From assembly GCA_016720775.1 (NCBI GenBank), contig JADKJX010000001.1:434001-498000 (forward strand): DNA of 64,000 bases, read 5' to 3'. The notes under the pieces were generated by a model. That model was not told the DNA's origin, searched no databases, and was given only the letters and a program-made list of their open reading frames with translations. This stretch comes from Chitinophagaceae bacterium (GTDB lineage: Bacteria > Bacteroidota > Bacteroidia > Chitinophagales > Chitinophagaceae). The position numbers and the translations under genes were made by a program. Shown here in pieces: positions 26,967-36,161 of this stretch (within the stretch, counting starts at the first letter, position 1; each line of letters opens with the position of its first letter).

Positions 26967-27785
26967 ATGTCATTTCAAAACAAAACGGTCATTATCACTG
27001 GTGCTTCCCGCGGTATTGGTAAAGCGATAGGGTTACGGCTGGCTAATGAAGGCGCCAATATTGTCATCGCTTCAAAAAGTGTGGAAGAGAATCCCAAACT
27101 CGGCGGCACCATTTTTTCTGCGGCCGCAGAAATGGAAGCTGCCGGTGGAAAGACACTGGCCATTCAATGCGATATCCGTTTTGAAGACCAGGTCCAGAAC
27201 GTGGTTGATAAGGCAGTTGAAAAATTCGGCGGCATTGATATCCTGGTTAACAATGCATCGGCCATAAACTTAACACCAACAGAGCAAACAGAGCCCAAGC
27301 GATTCGACCTGATGTATGATATTAATGTACGGGGAACATTCATGATGAGCCGGGCATGCATCCCCCATCTTAAAAAGGGAACCAATGCACATATCCTCAA
27401 TTTATCTCCCCCCATAAATATGGACCTGAAGTGGTTTGAAAAACACCTGGCCTATACCATCAGCAAGTACGATATGACGATGATCGCCCTTGGCCTTTCT
27501 GCCGAATTAAAAAAATACAATATTGCTGCCAACAGTTTGTGGCCACGTACTACGATCGCCACTGCAGCTGTTAATAATTTATTGGGAGGTGAGATGCTCA
27601 TGAAAATGAGTCGTACCCCCGAAATAATGGCAGACGCTGCTTATTTTATATTATCAAAACTATCCACATCATGTACCGGCAACAGTTTTATTGATGAAAC
27701 AGTATTGGCCGGTGAAGGAATAACAGATCTTGAAAAATATGCTGTTGTACCCGGCGGTCGCTTATACAATGACCTGTTTGTATAA
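26967..27785 (+). CDS. Short-chain dehydrogenase (HSDL2-like)
   Basis: 272-residue Rossmann-fold oxidoreductase. Cofactor motif TGASRGIGKAIGLRLA, then NNASAINLT (NNAG-type), catalytic Ser in ILNLSPP and the YTISKYDM active site (Tyr-x3-Lys). A distinctive insert, EENPKLGGTIFSAAAEME, together with WPRTTIATAA marks the HSDL2/hydroxysteroid dehydrogenase-like 2 branch, without the C-terminal SCP2 domain of the animal protein. The substrate is unknown; lipid or ketone metabolism is a guess from the branch. Confidence 0.9.
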   Translation: MSFQNKTVIITGASRGIGKAIGLRLANEGANIVIASKSVEENPKLGGTIFSAAAEMEAAGGKTLAIQCDIRFEDQVQNVVDKAVEKFGGIDILVNNASAINLTPTEQTEPKRFDLMYDINVRGTFMMSRACIPHLKKGTNAHILNLSPPINMDLKWFEKHLAYTISKYDMTMIALGLSAELKKYNIAANSLWPRTTIATAAVNNLLGGEMLMKMSRTPEIMADAAYFILSKLSTSCTGNSFIDETVLAGEGITDLEKYAVVPGGRLYNDLFV

Positions 27786-27867
27786 TGCCTTGTTAACAAA
27801 AACCTAAAAGGATTTTTCTTTGATGAGTGGTAACATTTGTTGGAGCATGTACGTTTAAATTCGTATT

Positions 27868-27893
27868 AGCATCATTTCGCCATGAATGATGCT
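27868..27893. promoter_or_regulatory. Operator-like dyad upstream of the DUF5916 gene
   Basis: AGCATCATT and AATGATGCT form a perfect 9-bp inverted repeat with an 8-nt spacer, ending 24 bp before the start codon at 27918. There is no T-run. It would fall in or near the 5' leader and could be a repressor site or an mRNA hairpin. Confidence 0.5.
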
Positions 27894-27917
27894 TTCGCAA
27901 ACCAATAAAGTATAGCC

Positions 27918-30410
27918 ATGATTTCTTTTAAACTGAAAGCATTCTGCTTTTGCGTACTCGTAACAGTTGCCGGGTACAGCCAAACTGCCAAACGAAATTT
28001 ATCCGCCAAACGAATTCACTCAGCCATTAAATTAGATGGGATCTTAGATGATGCAGCCTGGAAAGAAGCTCCCGTGGCAGATAAATTTGTTATGCTCCGA
28101 CCTGAGCCATTCAAGCCCGAAAACCAGGATAATGCCACACAGATCTACTTTGTATATAACAATGAAGGGATTTATGTTGGCGGGTATTTACATGAAAAGA
28201 CCAAAGACAGCATTGCGGCAGAATTAACCGGCCGGGATGGATTCGGCAATAATGATTTCGTGGGCGTCATTTTCGATACCTATAAGGATAAGCTGAACGG
28301 CTTTGAATATTTTGTAACGCCGCTGGGCGAACAGATGGATGCGAAAGTATCACCCAATACAAATGGTAACAGCGAAGACTTCAGCTGGAATGCTGTTTGG
28401 CAAAGTGCTTCTAAACTCCAGGCCGATGGCTGGAGCTTTGAAATGTTTATTCCTTATTCTGCTATACGGTTTGGAAAGAAAAAAGTACAGGACTGGGGAT
28501 TGAATATTGTACGCCGCAGGCAAAAGAGCGGGCAACAGTTATTCTGGCAACCCATTGATCCGAATGTAAATGGTTTTTTAACGCAGGAAGGTTTTTATAA
28601 CGGACTGGAAGACATCAAACCGCCAATGCGGTTACAATTCTCCCCTTATTTTTCTACTTATATTAACCACGATGGCACCGCTGCACAAGGCGTTAAAAAA
28701 AATTCAGCAACCATTAATGGTGGGATGGACCTTAAATACGGCATCAACCAGGCATTTACTTTGGATATGACGCTGATACCCGATTTTGGACAGGTGCAAT
28801 CGGACAACCGTGTTTTGAACCTCAGTCCTTTTGAACAGAAATTCAATGAGAACCGGGCCTTCTTTACAGAAGGAACAGAGCTGTTCAACAAAGGAAATCT
28901 TTTTTACAGCCGGCGCATCGGTATTGAATCTACTTATAAGAACTGGGCATCGCCACAAGCGAATGAAACCATAGAAGAAGACCCGGCACAGGCCAAGATC
29001 ATTAATGCAACAAAAATAAGCGGCCGTACGCAGAAAGGACTTGGTGTGGGTGTTTTGAATGCTGTTACAAAACGCCAGTTTGCAACCTTTAAAGATAAAG
29101 ACAACGGCGTATCCCGTAAGCAGGAAACAATGCCGTTGACCAACTATAATGTTTTTGTGCTGGATCAAACACTGAAACACAACAGCAGCATATCATTAGT
29201 GAATACCAATGTATGGCGCAGCGGTACAGCCTACGATGCGAATGTAACATCTGCCCTGTTTGACCTGAATGATAAAAAGAATACCTGGAATGTGGGAGGC
29301 AATGTAAGTTTCAGCAACATACTTGGCCGTGATGGAAAGAATACCACCGGCTATGCACACAGCATATACCTTGGTAAAACCAGCGGCCGGTTCAACTTTA
29401 ATGTGTGGCAGGATCTGTACAATGATAAATACGATAAGAGTGACTTAGGCTATTTTACTAACAACAATACCATGGACCAGGGAGCCTGGCTTGGATATAG
29501 CTGGACCAAACCCAAAGGCTGGTATAACCAGTTGCGGGTGAATACGAACTTCTGGTACAGCCGGCTTGTTTCTCCCATTGATGTTTTAAGACGTAGATCA
29601 ATGATGTACCAGAATGCCGGTCTCAACTTCAACTTTAATGCACAAACTAAAAAGTTGTGGTGGATAGGAGCTAATATAAACGGAGGTCCTGCAAGCAATG
29701 ATTTTTATGAACCAAGATCATATGGCCGGGTATTTAAAAACAAAGGACGGGTAAATGTGAACCTGTGGTGGGAAAGTAACAGTGCAAAAAGATTTTCCTG
29801 GGGTGGAACTATTTATGCCGGAACAGGCGGTGTGTTTCATAGAAAGAATTTTGACCTGAACCTGTTTGGAAAGATCCGCTTCAGCAGCAAATTTTCTATT
29901 GACGGTTCTGTTTATGCAAGCAGCAGCCACAACCAGTCGGGATTTGCCGGCAAGGTGGGGCCTTTATACGATACCATCATTTTCTCAAGAAGAAATGTGA
30001 ACAGTGTAGAGAATGTGCTGAACATTAAATACAATTTCACAAACCGAATGGGACTTACCCTAAGAGCCAGGCATTACTGGAGCAAAGTTGACCCGGTTCA
30101 GTTTTACGAACTGGATACATACGGTGACCTGAAAACCCCCGCCAGTCCATTTACACAGAATGTACGGCAGAACTATAATTATTTAAGTGTGGATATGGTG
30201 TATAACTGGCAGTTTGCACAGGGAAGTTTTTTCAGTATTGTTTGGAAAGACATCGGGGAAAGTTTTAACCGCCAGTTTGAGAACAACTATGCAAAGAATC
30301 TATCTAACACGGTTAACGGGCAACAGTTCAACAGCCTGTCTGTACGTGTTATTTATTTCCTCGATTATCTCACATTTAAAAACCGGATGAATAGAAAGAA
30401 AGCAGGATAA
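27918..30410 (+). CDS. CBM9-like / DUF5916 outer membrane protein
   Basis: 830 residues. Signal peptide through GYSQ. The N-terminal CBM9-like sandwich has IKLDGILDDAAWKEA, YFVYNNEGIYVGGYLHE and GRDGFGNNDFVGVIFDTY. The DUF5916 part follows, with SFEMFIPYSAIRFGKK, LDMTLIPDFGQVQSDNRVLN and ENRAFFTEGTELFNKGNLFYSRRIG. The rest is long aromatic-ended strands typical of an outer membrane barrel, ending SLSVRVIYFLDYL. Family members are widespread in Bacteroidota and poorly characterised; the CBM9-like domain suggests glycan contact. Monocistronic, with a terminator downstream. Confidence 0.88.
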   Translation: MISFKLKAFCFCVLVTVAGYSQTAKRNLSAKRIHSAIKLDGILDDAAWKEAPVADKFVMLRPEPFKPENQDNATQIYFVYNNEGIYVGGYLHEKTKDSIAAELTGRDGFGNNDFVGVIFDTYKDKLNGFEYFVTPLGEQMDAKVSPNTNGNSEDFSWNAVWQSASKLQADGWSFEMFIPYSAIRFGKKKVQDWGLNIVRRRQKSGQQLFWQPIDPNVNGFLTQEGFYNGLEDIKPPMRLQFSPYFSTYINHDGTAAQGVKKNSATINGGMDLKYGINQAFTLDMTLIPDFGQVQSDNRVLNLSPFEQKFNENRAFFTEGTELFNKGNLFYSRRIGIESTYKNWASPQANETIEEDPAQAKIINATKISGRTQKGLGVGVLNAVTKRQFATFKDKDNGVSRKQETMPLTNYNVFVLDQTLKHNSSISLVNTNVWRSGTAYDANVTSALFDLNDKKNTWNVGGNVSFSNILGRDGKNTTGYAHSIYLGKTSGRFNFNVWQDLYNDKYDKSDLGYFTNNNTMDQGAWLGYSWTKPKGWYNQLRVNTNFWYSRLVSPIDVLRRRSMMYQNAGLNFNFNAQTKKLWWIGANINGGPASNDFYEPRSYGRVFKNKGRVNVNLWWESNSAKRFSWGGTIYAGTGGVFHRKNFDLNLFGKIRFSSKFSIDGSVYASSSHNQSGFAGKVGPLYDTIIFSRRNVNSVENVLNIKYNFTNRMGLTLRARHYWSKVDPVQFYELDTYGDLKTPASPFTQNVRQNYNYLSVDMVYNWQFAQGSFFSIVWKDIGESFNRQFENNYAKNLSNTVNGQQFNSLSVRVIYFLDYLTFKNRMNRKKAG

Positions 30411-30427
30411 CTCCTGTCAATAACAGA

Positions 30428-30457
30428 AACCCCGCTGCAATGGCGGGGTTTTTATTT
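30428..30457 (+). terminator. Intrinsic terminator of the DUF5916 gene
   Basis: AACCCCGC / GCGGGGTT, 8-bp perfect stem with a 7-nt loop, followed by TTTATTTT. It starts 18 nt after the stop codon. Confidence 0.88.
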
Positions 30458-30465
30458 TGATCTTT

Positions 30466-30831
30466 TTACTTAGAAGAATTATTGCCGATCATGATGGCTG
30501 CCATGGCAAGGGCAGTATCTTTCAGGGGTTGATAAAAGTCGTGGTCCTTGATAGCTCCTTCCAGGTGAACAACAAGAATGAACACGATCAACATGACCGC
30601 CAGGGTATAACAGGCAACCCGTTTCCATTTGTTGATAAGAATGGCCAACGCCGCCAGGATGAATCCAATACCGCTGAGGTATATCCACAGCGAAGCATTG
30701 CCCGGGAAGAAGGACGGAATATTTTTTTGTACTTGTTCAAGATGGGCATTTTGAAAATGCAACGCTCCAAAAGCAGCCATCACCAGGGCATAGCCTACCT
30801 CTGCAAGTCTTGTGGGAATCAGTTTAGTCAT
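30466..30831 (-). CDS. Four-helix membrane protein (DoxX-like)
   Basis: 121 residues with four hydrophobic segments: VGYALVMAAFGALHF, LWIYLSGIGFILAALAILI, VACYTLAVMLIVFILVVHL and LKDTALAMAAIMIGN. This size and layout fit small DoxX/DUF417-like inner membrane proteins. The DoxX-like GxxHF in FGALHF and HLEGAI support that weakly. No function can be assigned. It is convergent with the DUF5916 gene. Confidence 0.62.
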   Translation of the reverse strand: MTKLIPTRLAEVGYALVMAAFGALHFQNAHLEQVQKNIPSFFPGNASLWIYLSGIGFILAALAILINKWKRVACYTLAVMLIVFILVVHLEGAIKDHDFYQPLKDTALAMAAIMIGNNSSK

Positions 30832-30897
30832 ATTGGTTGGGTTTATTTAAGCGAAAAATAATCATTAATCTTCAGTCATGCAACATCACCGCTTGCA

Positions 30898-30932
30898 TAA
30901 AAAAAACCACAGGGAATATTATGTTCCTGTGG
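30898..30932 (-). terminator. Intrinsic terminator of the dipeptidyl peptidase gene
   Basis: CCACAGG / CCTGTGG stem (extended by GGAA/TTCC with one bulge); on the minus strand it is followed by a T8 run (A-run at 30899-30906). It begins about 22 bp past the stop codon. Confidence 0.82.
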
Positions 30933-30954
30933 CTTTTATCTACCGAAACATCAA

Positions 30955-33102
30955 TTACTTGATCATCTCCCTAGGCGCTTCTTTTTCTAACAGGTATTTA
31001 TAAATGAATTTCGTTTTCATGTTCTGGAAATGTACTCCCTTATTTCCACCCCATCCATGGCGCCCGCCGCTGTATGGCATAAATTCAAAATCTTTCTTCA
31101 GGTCCTGCAGCTTGCTGATGAACTGGATGCTGTTCTGAATATGTACATTATCATCGATCATGCCGTGTACGATCTGCAGCATGCCTTTGTATTTATCTGC
31201 GTAAGTTAACACGGCACTGTTCTTATACCCTTCTGCATCGTTGGCCTGTGTGCCCATGTATCTTTCTGTATAATGCGAATCGTACAGCGTCCAGTCGGTA
31301 ACACTGCCACCAGCCATGCCGTGTGTGAATACATCGCTGCCGTAGGTAAGTGCATAACAGGTCATGTATCCGCCGTAACTAAAACCGGTGATGCAGATCT
31401 TGGATGCATCGGCACTGCCGTTTGCGATCAGCCATTTTACCATGGTGCTGTAATCTTTGATCTCCCAGTAACCAAGGTTGTGATACATATAGTTCACACC
31501 TTCTTTACCAAAATGGCCGCTGGCACGATGATCCATCGATACCTGTATCAATCCTTCTTTTGCATACCATTGCTGGTTACCGCCGAGTCCCCAGGTATCC
31601 ATCACGGTTCCTGCATTGGGCCCGCCGTAGATAGAAATAAGCACGGGGTATTTTTTATTCTTATCCATATTCACCGGCCAGGTTACTTTCATGGGCAGGT
31701 CGTACAAGCCATCATCACTCTTCACCCGAACAATTTCTGTCCTGGCTAAGTTGTAATTATCAAACTCAGGCCCTTTGCTGTCGCCCAGTTCTTTCACGAT
31801 CTTTCTTTTATTGCTTATCAGCGTCATCTTTGGCGGAGTGGTTGCATTGGAATACGTGGTCACAAAATAAGAGCCATCGGTAGAAAGGTTGATGTTATTA
31901 TTGTAATCGCCCAAAGTAAGACGTTCCATATTCTTACCATTGATATTCACCCGGTAAAAATCATTTCTTGCTGTGTTCTCCAGGCTTCTTGCCGTAAAAT
32001 AAACAATGCCTTTCTTTTCATCTACGTAAGTAAGATCGGTAACCGTGAATTTGCCCGAAGTGATCGCATTCACTAATTTTCCTTTCATATCATAGAAATA
32101 CATGTGCTTCCAGCCGGTGGCATCATTGAAAAGAATGAAGCCGGTCTTGTTTTCCATGAAATGAATGCGTTCGCCTTCATCATCCAGGTCAACCCATGTT
32201 TTTTGTTTCTCGTTGTAAAATTCCCGTTTAGCACCCGTAGTTGGACTCACTTCATAGATGATGAGATTATCCTGTAAGCGGTTCATCCATTGAATTAATA
32301 CAGAACTTCCGTCGGGCATCCAGTAAGGGCCGCCAAAGTACTGGTCGTCCTTCGGATTGAAATCGGCCCAGACAATATTACCGCCATCGGGTTTTACAAT
32401 ACCAACTTTAACTTCAGGATTTGGGTCACCTACCTTGGGATATCTTTCCTTTTCTACATATCCATGCAAACCGTTTGCATCCGTGATGGTGAAAACCGGA
32501 ACGGGCGAATCATCCGTTCTGAAAAAAGCAATGTTCTTGCTGTCGGGGCTCCACCAGAAAGATCGGTACTGCGAACGACGGCCCAGGATCTCTTCGGTAT
32601 AAACCCAGCTGGCATAACCATTCAATATGGTTTCGCTTCCGTCGGTGGTGAGCCTTGTTTCTTTTTTGGTACCGATGTTTATGGTATAAAGATCATTGTC
32701 TTTGGTGAAGGCAACATAATTACCATCGGGACTGAGGGTGGGATTTGCTTTTTTGCCTTTGTCATTGGTTAACTGAACTTCGGTGCCGGCAACTTTTGCA
32801 TACACATCACCTGATTTAAGATAGGCCGTTGTTTTATCCGGTTTGGGTTCGGTCTTCATATCGGCTTCGGTGGCTTCTGTTTCAATACCGGTCTTGCAGT
32901 CGATGACATAATTCTTTCCTTCTCTTCTTAAAATAAGATGACTGTCATCTGCCCATTTTGTAACAGAAGGCAGGGCTTGCGTAATGCCTTTAAAATTACT
33001 TTTGAAATACTGGTCGTTACCCAGGTCTTTCTTTTGTGCCTGGGCAGCAAAGCTGATAACAAGTACGGCTGCAAGGGCAGCATGTTTTGCAAATTTTATC
33101 AT
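30955..33102 (-). CDS. Exported dipeptidyl peptidase IV (S9 family)
   Basis: 715 residues; signal peptide MIKFAKHAALAAVLVISFAAQA. The eight-bladed propeller (DPPIV_N) contains ILNGYASWVYTEEILGRRSQ, which includes the paired acidic residues that hold the substrate N-terminus, and FWWSPDSKNIAFFR. The catalytic domain has ITGFSYGGYMT (Ser near residue 577), HGMIDDNVHIQN (Asp) and SGGRHGWGG (His). It cleaves Xaa-Pro dipeptides from peptide N-termini in the periplasm, typical of peptide-feeding Bacteroidota. It lies downstream of another exported protein gene on the same strand. Confidence 0.95.
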   Translation of the reverse strand: MIKFAKHAALAAVLVISFAAQAQKKDLGNDQYFKSNFKGITQALPSVTKWADDSHLILRREGKNYVIDCKTGIETEATEADMKTEPKPDKTTAYLKSGDVYAKVAGTEVQLTNDKGKKANPTLSPDGNYVAFTKDNDLYTINIGTKKETRLTTDGSETILNGYASWVYTEEILGRRSQYRSFWWSPDSKNIAFFRTDDSPVPVFTITDANGLHGYVEKERYPKVGDPNPEVKVGIVKPDGGNIVWADFNPKDDQYFGGPYWMPDGSSVLIQWMNRLQDNLIIYEVSPTTGAKREFYNEKQKTWVDLDDEGERIHFMENKTGFILFNDATGWKHMYFYDMKGKLVNAITSGKFTVTDLTYVDEKKGIVYFTARSLENTARNDFYRVNINGKNMERLTLGDYNNNINLSTDGSYFVTTYSNATTPPKMTLISNKRKIVKELGDSKGPEFDNYNLARTEIVRVKSDDGLYDLPMKVTWPVNMDKNKKYPVLISIYGGPNAGTVMDTWGLGGNQQWYAKEGLIQVSMDHRASGHFGKEGVNYMYHNLGYWEIKDYSTMVKWLIANGSADASKICITGFSYGGYMTCYALTYGSDVFTHGMAGGSVTDWTLYDSHYTERYMGTQANDAEGYKNSAVLTYADKYKGMLQIVHGMIDDNVHIQNSIQFISKLQDLKKDFEFMPYSGGRHGWGGNKGVHFQNMKTKFIYKYLLEKEAPREMIK

Positions 33103-33166
33103 GTTCTGGTTGTTTGTTGATTGAAGGCGGAAGGTAGTTTTTTTGAAATAAATAGCAGGACGAAAT

Positions 33167-33217
33167 TGATGAGCGGGTAATTGCCGGGGTCATTAATTTC
33201 ATCAACCCGGCTCATCA
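33167..33217 (-). other. Hairpin in the BNR-protein to peptidase gap
   Basis: TGATGAGCGGGT and ACCCGGCTCATCA pair with one bulged base around a 26-nt loop; the right arm covers the stop codon of the BNR gene. No T-run follows on the minus strand, so it is more likely an mRNA-end structure than a terminator. Confidence 0.4.
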
Positions 33218-35560
33218 TCGTTGTAAAGATGAAATATCATCTAACACATAAATACCCCTGCCATAGGTTGCGATCACCAACTGGTTTGTTTTTGGATGAA
33301 TAAACAGATCCTGAACAGAAACAGATGCCGGGAGGTTGTTGTTTAATGATATCCATTTATTTCCCCCATCCCTGCTGAAGTAAACACCCATATCGGTTCC
33401 GCAGTACAGAATATTTTTTTGCAACGGGTCTTCCCTGATCACGTTTACAGGGCTTGCCGGTATATTGCCATTGATGTTTACCCATGTTTTGCCATAATCG
33501 GGTGATCTGAAAATATATGGGGTAATATTATCTTCTCTCCTGTCACTCAATGTAACATAAACAACGGAAGCATTATATTTTGATGCGACCAATCTTGATA
33601 CATGCGCATTGGCAGGCAGGCCTTTTGTTATTTCTGCCCAGTTGCCGCCATCATTTTGACTTATCCATACCCTGCCATCATCAGTACCTACATACAACAG
33701 CCCCTTTTTAAAAACGGATTCGTCGATAGCAGTTATCGCCTGGTGATTTATGGCATAAGGAGTTTTACCCATTTTTTGTTTGTTGTTATAACTCAGGTCG
33801 GGGCTTATCCTTTTCCAGGTAAAGCCGCTATCAACAGATTTGAACAAATACTGCATGCCATGATAAACAGTGAAGCTGTTGTGTGGCGATATCATAGTAT
33901 AGGCCAGCCATTCGCCCCGGTGCGTTTCTTCTTCATCTGTTTTTTTAGGCGCAATACTTCTTTCCTGTAAAGAATCAACCAGGTCGAGGTTTGCTTTTAT
34001 TAACCGGCCGTAGAATGAAGAAGTATAAATTGTATTTGCATCTCCCGGGTCAATGGCATGAATAACACCTTCGCCTCCGGGCCCCCATTTCCATTGATTG
34101 ATCGTTGTATCTTTTATGCCGAATGTATTTTTTATACTTCCCCTGAGTGACCCTTCATCCTGCACAGAACCAATGATATTGTAAGGAACCCTTGAGTCAT
34201 AAGTGATATTATAAAATTGTGTGGTTGGAATATCCTTATAAAAATTCTTCCATTTTTTTCCGCCGTTATAAGTTACCGCAATGCCGCCATCATCGCCGTT
34301 GATGATGTAATTGGAATCGGCCGGGTCGATCCACAGTGCATGATTATCCCCATGAATATAATCGCCGGTTGTATCAACAGGCTGAAAACGTTTCCATGTT
34401 TTTCCGCCATCATTTGATTTTGCCATGGCTAATCCTAAAATGTACAGGCAGTTCTCATCCAAGGGATTAACCCTTATTTGCCCCATTACCCAGCCATAGG
34501 TGCCGCAAAACCTTTCCATATAATCATTGTTCTCTGTCATCTTCACCCAGCTCTCCCCTTTGTCATTACTTCTGTACACTTCAACACCCTTCACTACAAT
34601 TTCTTTGATTCTGCCGTAACTATCAAGCTCTCCCTTTTTGGGCTCTCTTTTTTTATCGTGATTATCAACAAAGGCATAAATAACAGATGGATTGCTCCTG
34701 GAAATATCGATCCCGATCCTGCCGGTTGTTTTTGTATCTGGCAGTCCATTGGTAAGGGGCTTCCATGTTTTTCCGCCATCGGTTGTTTTATAAATATGAT
34801 CACCGTCTTCAGGTACGGGATCGCTCCAGCGCTTGCGGATCCGGTTCCACATAGAAGCGTAGATCGTATTTGGGTCAGACGGGTCCATCCTCAGATCTAT
34901 ACAACCTGCTTTATCATCTTTGCCCAATATCTTCTTCCATGTTTTACCTCCATCCGTTGTTTGATATACACCACGGTCATTGTTATAGCTCCACTCATTT
35001 CCGCCTGCCGCCACGTATACAACAGATGGGTTTGTTGGATGCACCACAACCCTGGCAATGGTGCTTGTATTCTCCAGCCCGATGTGCTGCCATGTTTTTC
35101 CTGCATCAACAGATTTGAACATACCGATGCCGGGCAAGGATGCCCTGAAAATATTTGCTTCGCCGGTACCTGCATAAATAATATCCGGATTGGATTGTGC
35201 TATTGCCATGTTACCGATTGACTGTGTACCCAACCGGTCAAATAAAGATTTCCATGTTTTTCCTGCATCCCCCGATTTCCATAAACCCCCGGTTGCAAAA
35301 GCTGCGTATAAAATATTCTTATTGCCAGAAATGCCCCAGACATCGGTGCAGCGGCCACTTACAATATCGGGGCCCACATTACGCCAAGTAAGGTTTTTGT
35401 AAGGAGATGTATTTAATGAAGACTGGTGCTTTTTAAATGCAGCTATTCTTTCAGTGCCGGTTGACGGACGCTGGTTGCTTACAAAATTTTGTGCTGTTGC
35501 ATTTTCGAAGCTGTACGTTAACAATAAAGCGATTGCGAATACCGGAAGGAATTTTTGCAT
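33215..35560 (-). CDS. Secreted BNR/Asp-box repeat protein (sortilin/GH74-like propeller)
   Basis: 781 residues; signal peptide MQKFLPVFAIALLLTYSFENATA. About eleven Asp-box turns can be counted, such as SGDAGKTWKSL, SVDAGKTWQHI, TTDGGKTWKKI, TTDGGKTWKPL, SNDGGKTWKRF, SVDSGFTWKRI and SPDYGKTWVNI, spaced as in two seven-bladed propellers. This architecture is shared by VPS10/sortilin domains and GH74 xyloglucanases; no GH74 catalytic Asp pair could be confirmed, so binding rather than hydrolysis is possible. It ends without a C-terminal sorting domain. Co-directional with the cyclophilin (6 bp) and the peptidase. Confidence 0.82.
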   Translation of the reverse strand: MQKFLPVFAIALLLTYSFENATAQNFVSNQRPSTGTERIAAFKKHQSSLNTSPYKNLTWRNVGPDIVSGRCTDVWGISGNKNILYAAFATGGLWKSGDAGKTWKSLFDRLGTQSIGNMAIAQSNPDIIYAGTGEANIFRASLPGIGMFKSVDAGKTWQHIGLENTSTIARVVVHPTNPSVVYVAAGGNEWSYNNDRGVYQTTDGGKTWKKILGKDDKAGCIDLRMDPSDPNTIYASMWNRIRKRWSDPVPEDGDHIYKTTDGGKTWKPLTNGLPDTKTTGRIGIDISRSNPSVIYAFVDNHDKKREPKKGELDSYGRIKEIVVKGVEVYRSNDKGESWVKMTENNDYMERFCGTYGWVMGQIRVNPLDENCLYILGLAMAKSNDGGKTWKRFQPVDTTGDYIHGDNHALWIDPADSNYIINGDDGGIAVTYNGGKKWKNFYKDIPTTQFYNITYDSRVPYNIIGSVQDEGSLRGSIKNTFGIKDTTINQWKWGPGGEGVIHAIDPGDANTIYTSSFYGRLIKANLDLVDSLQERSIAPKKTDEEETHRGEWLAYTMISPHNSFTVYHGMQYLFKSVDSGFTWKRISPDLSYNNKQKMGKTPYAINHQAITAIDESVFKKGLLYVGTDDGRVWISQNDGGNWAEITKGLPANAHVSRLVASKYNASVVYVTLSDRREDNITPYIFRSPDYGKTWVNINGNIPASPVNVIREDPLQKNILYCGTDMGVYFSRDGGNKWISLNNNLPASVSVQDLFIHPKTNQLVIATYGRGIYVLDDISSLQR

Positions 35561-35566
35561 GATCTT

Positions 35567-36136
35567 TTATTTCCTGGTGATAGAAAGAATATATACCGTT
35601 GGTTTAAAATATTGTCCCTGGTTGGGATAAAGCTGTTGTATCTTTTTTACCACATCCATTCCATAGATGACTTTTCCAAAAGCTGCAAACCCTTGCCCGT
35701 CCTTATTTCTTTTGCCGCCAAAGTCAAGTGATGGCTGATCGTTAATACAAATAAAAAAACTGGAAGTGGCAGTAGCCGGTTTACCTCTTGCCATGGAAAT
35801 GGTCCCGTCTTTGTGAAGCAGGCCGGTTTGCTTTGTTGTTTCAAGCGGAATAGCCGGAAACTCTTTGGCAGAGTCAACATTGCCTCCCTGTATCACTTCG
35901 ATCCTTACAGAATCTTTTGGCTGGTTGTTTAAGGTTACGGCACGAAAGAAGGAGCTGCTGTCATATAAATGGGCATCTGCATACTTTAAAAAATTGGCAA
36001 CAGTGACCGGGGCTTGTGAGGGGTATAATTCAATTGTGATTTCACCCAGTTCTGTTTTGATCAAACAGGAAATATTTTTTTTGTGCAGGAGGTTTGTTGC
36101 ACAAATAAAAAAGCAGTATGAAAAAAATATTTTCAT
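35567..36136 (-). CDS. Exported cyclophilin-type peptidyl-prolyl isomerase
   Basis: 189 residues. A hydrophobic N-terminus (IFFSYCFFICATNLL) suggests export or a lipoprotein-like anchor. The cyclophilin core is plain: IKTELGEITIELYPSQAPVT, FLKYADAHLYDSSSFFRAV (active-site Phe-Arg), EVIQGGN, GTISMARGKPATATSSFFI (the Ala-Ser-Gln region is changed) and FAAFGKVIYGMDVVKKI. It catalyses Pro isomerisation during periplasmic folding and lies directly upstream of a large secreted propeller gene, a possible client (inference). Confidence 0.9.
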   Translation of the reverse strand: MKIFFSYCFFICATNLLHKKNISCLIKTELGEITIELYPSQAPVTVANFLKYADAHLYDSSSFFRAVTLNNQPKDSVRIEVIQGGNVDSAKEFPAIPLETTKQTGLLHKDGTISMARGKPATATSSFFICINDQPSLDFGGKRNKDGQGFAAFGKVIYGMDVVKKIQQLYPNQGQYFKPTVYILSITRK

Positions 36137-36161
36137 ACTGCTAATGTAAGATTAAGTTTTA

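Noticed and set aside
34478..35221. Plus-strand reading frame of 247 codons
   Set aside because: Antisense to the Asp-box repeats of the BNR protein; its repetitiveness comes from those repeats.
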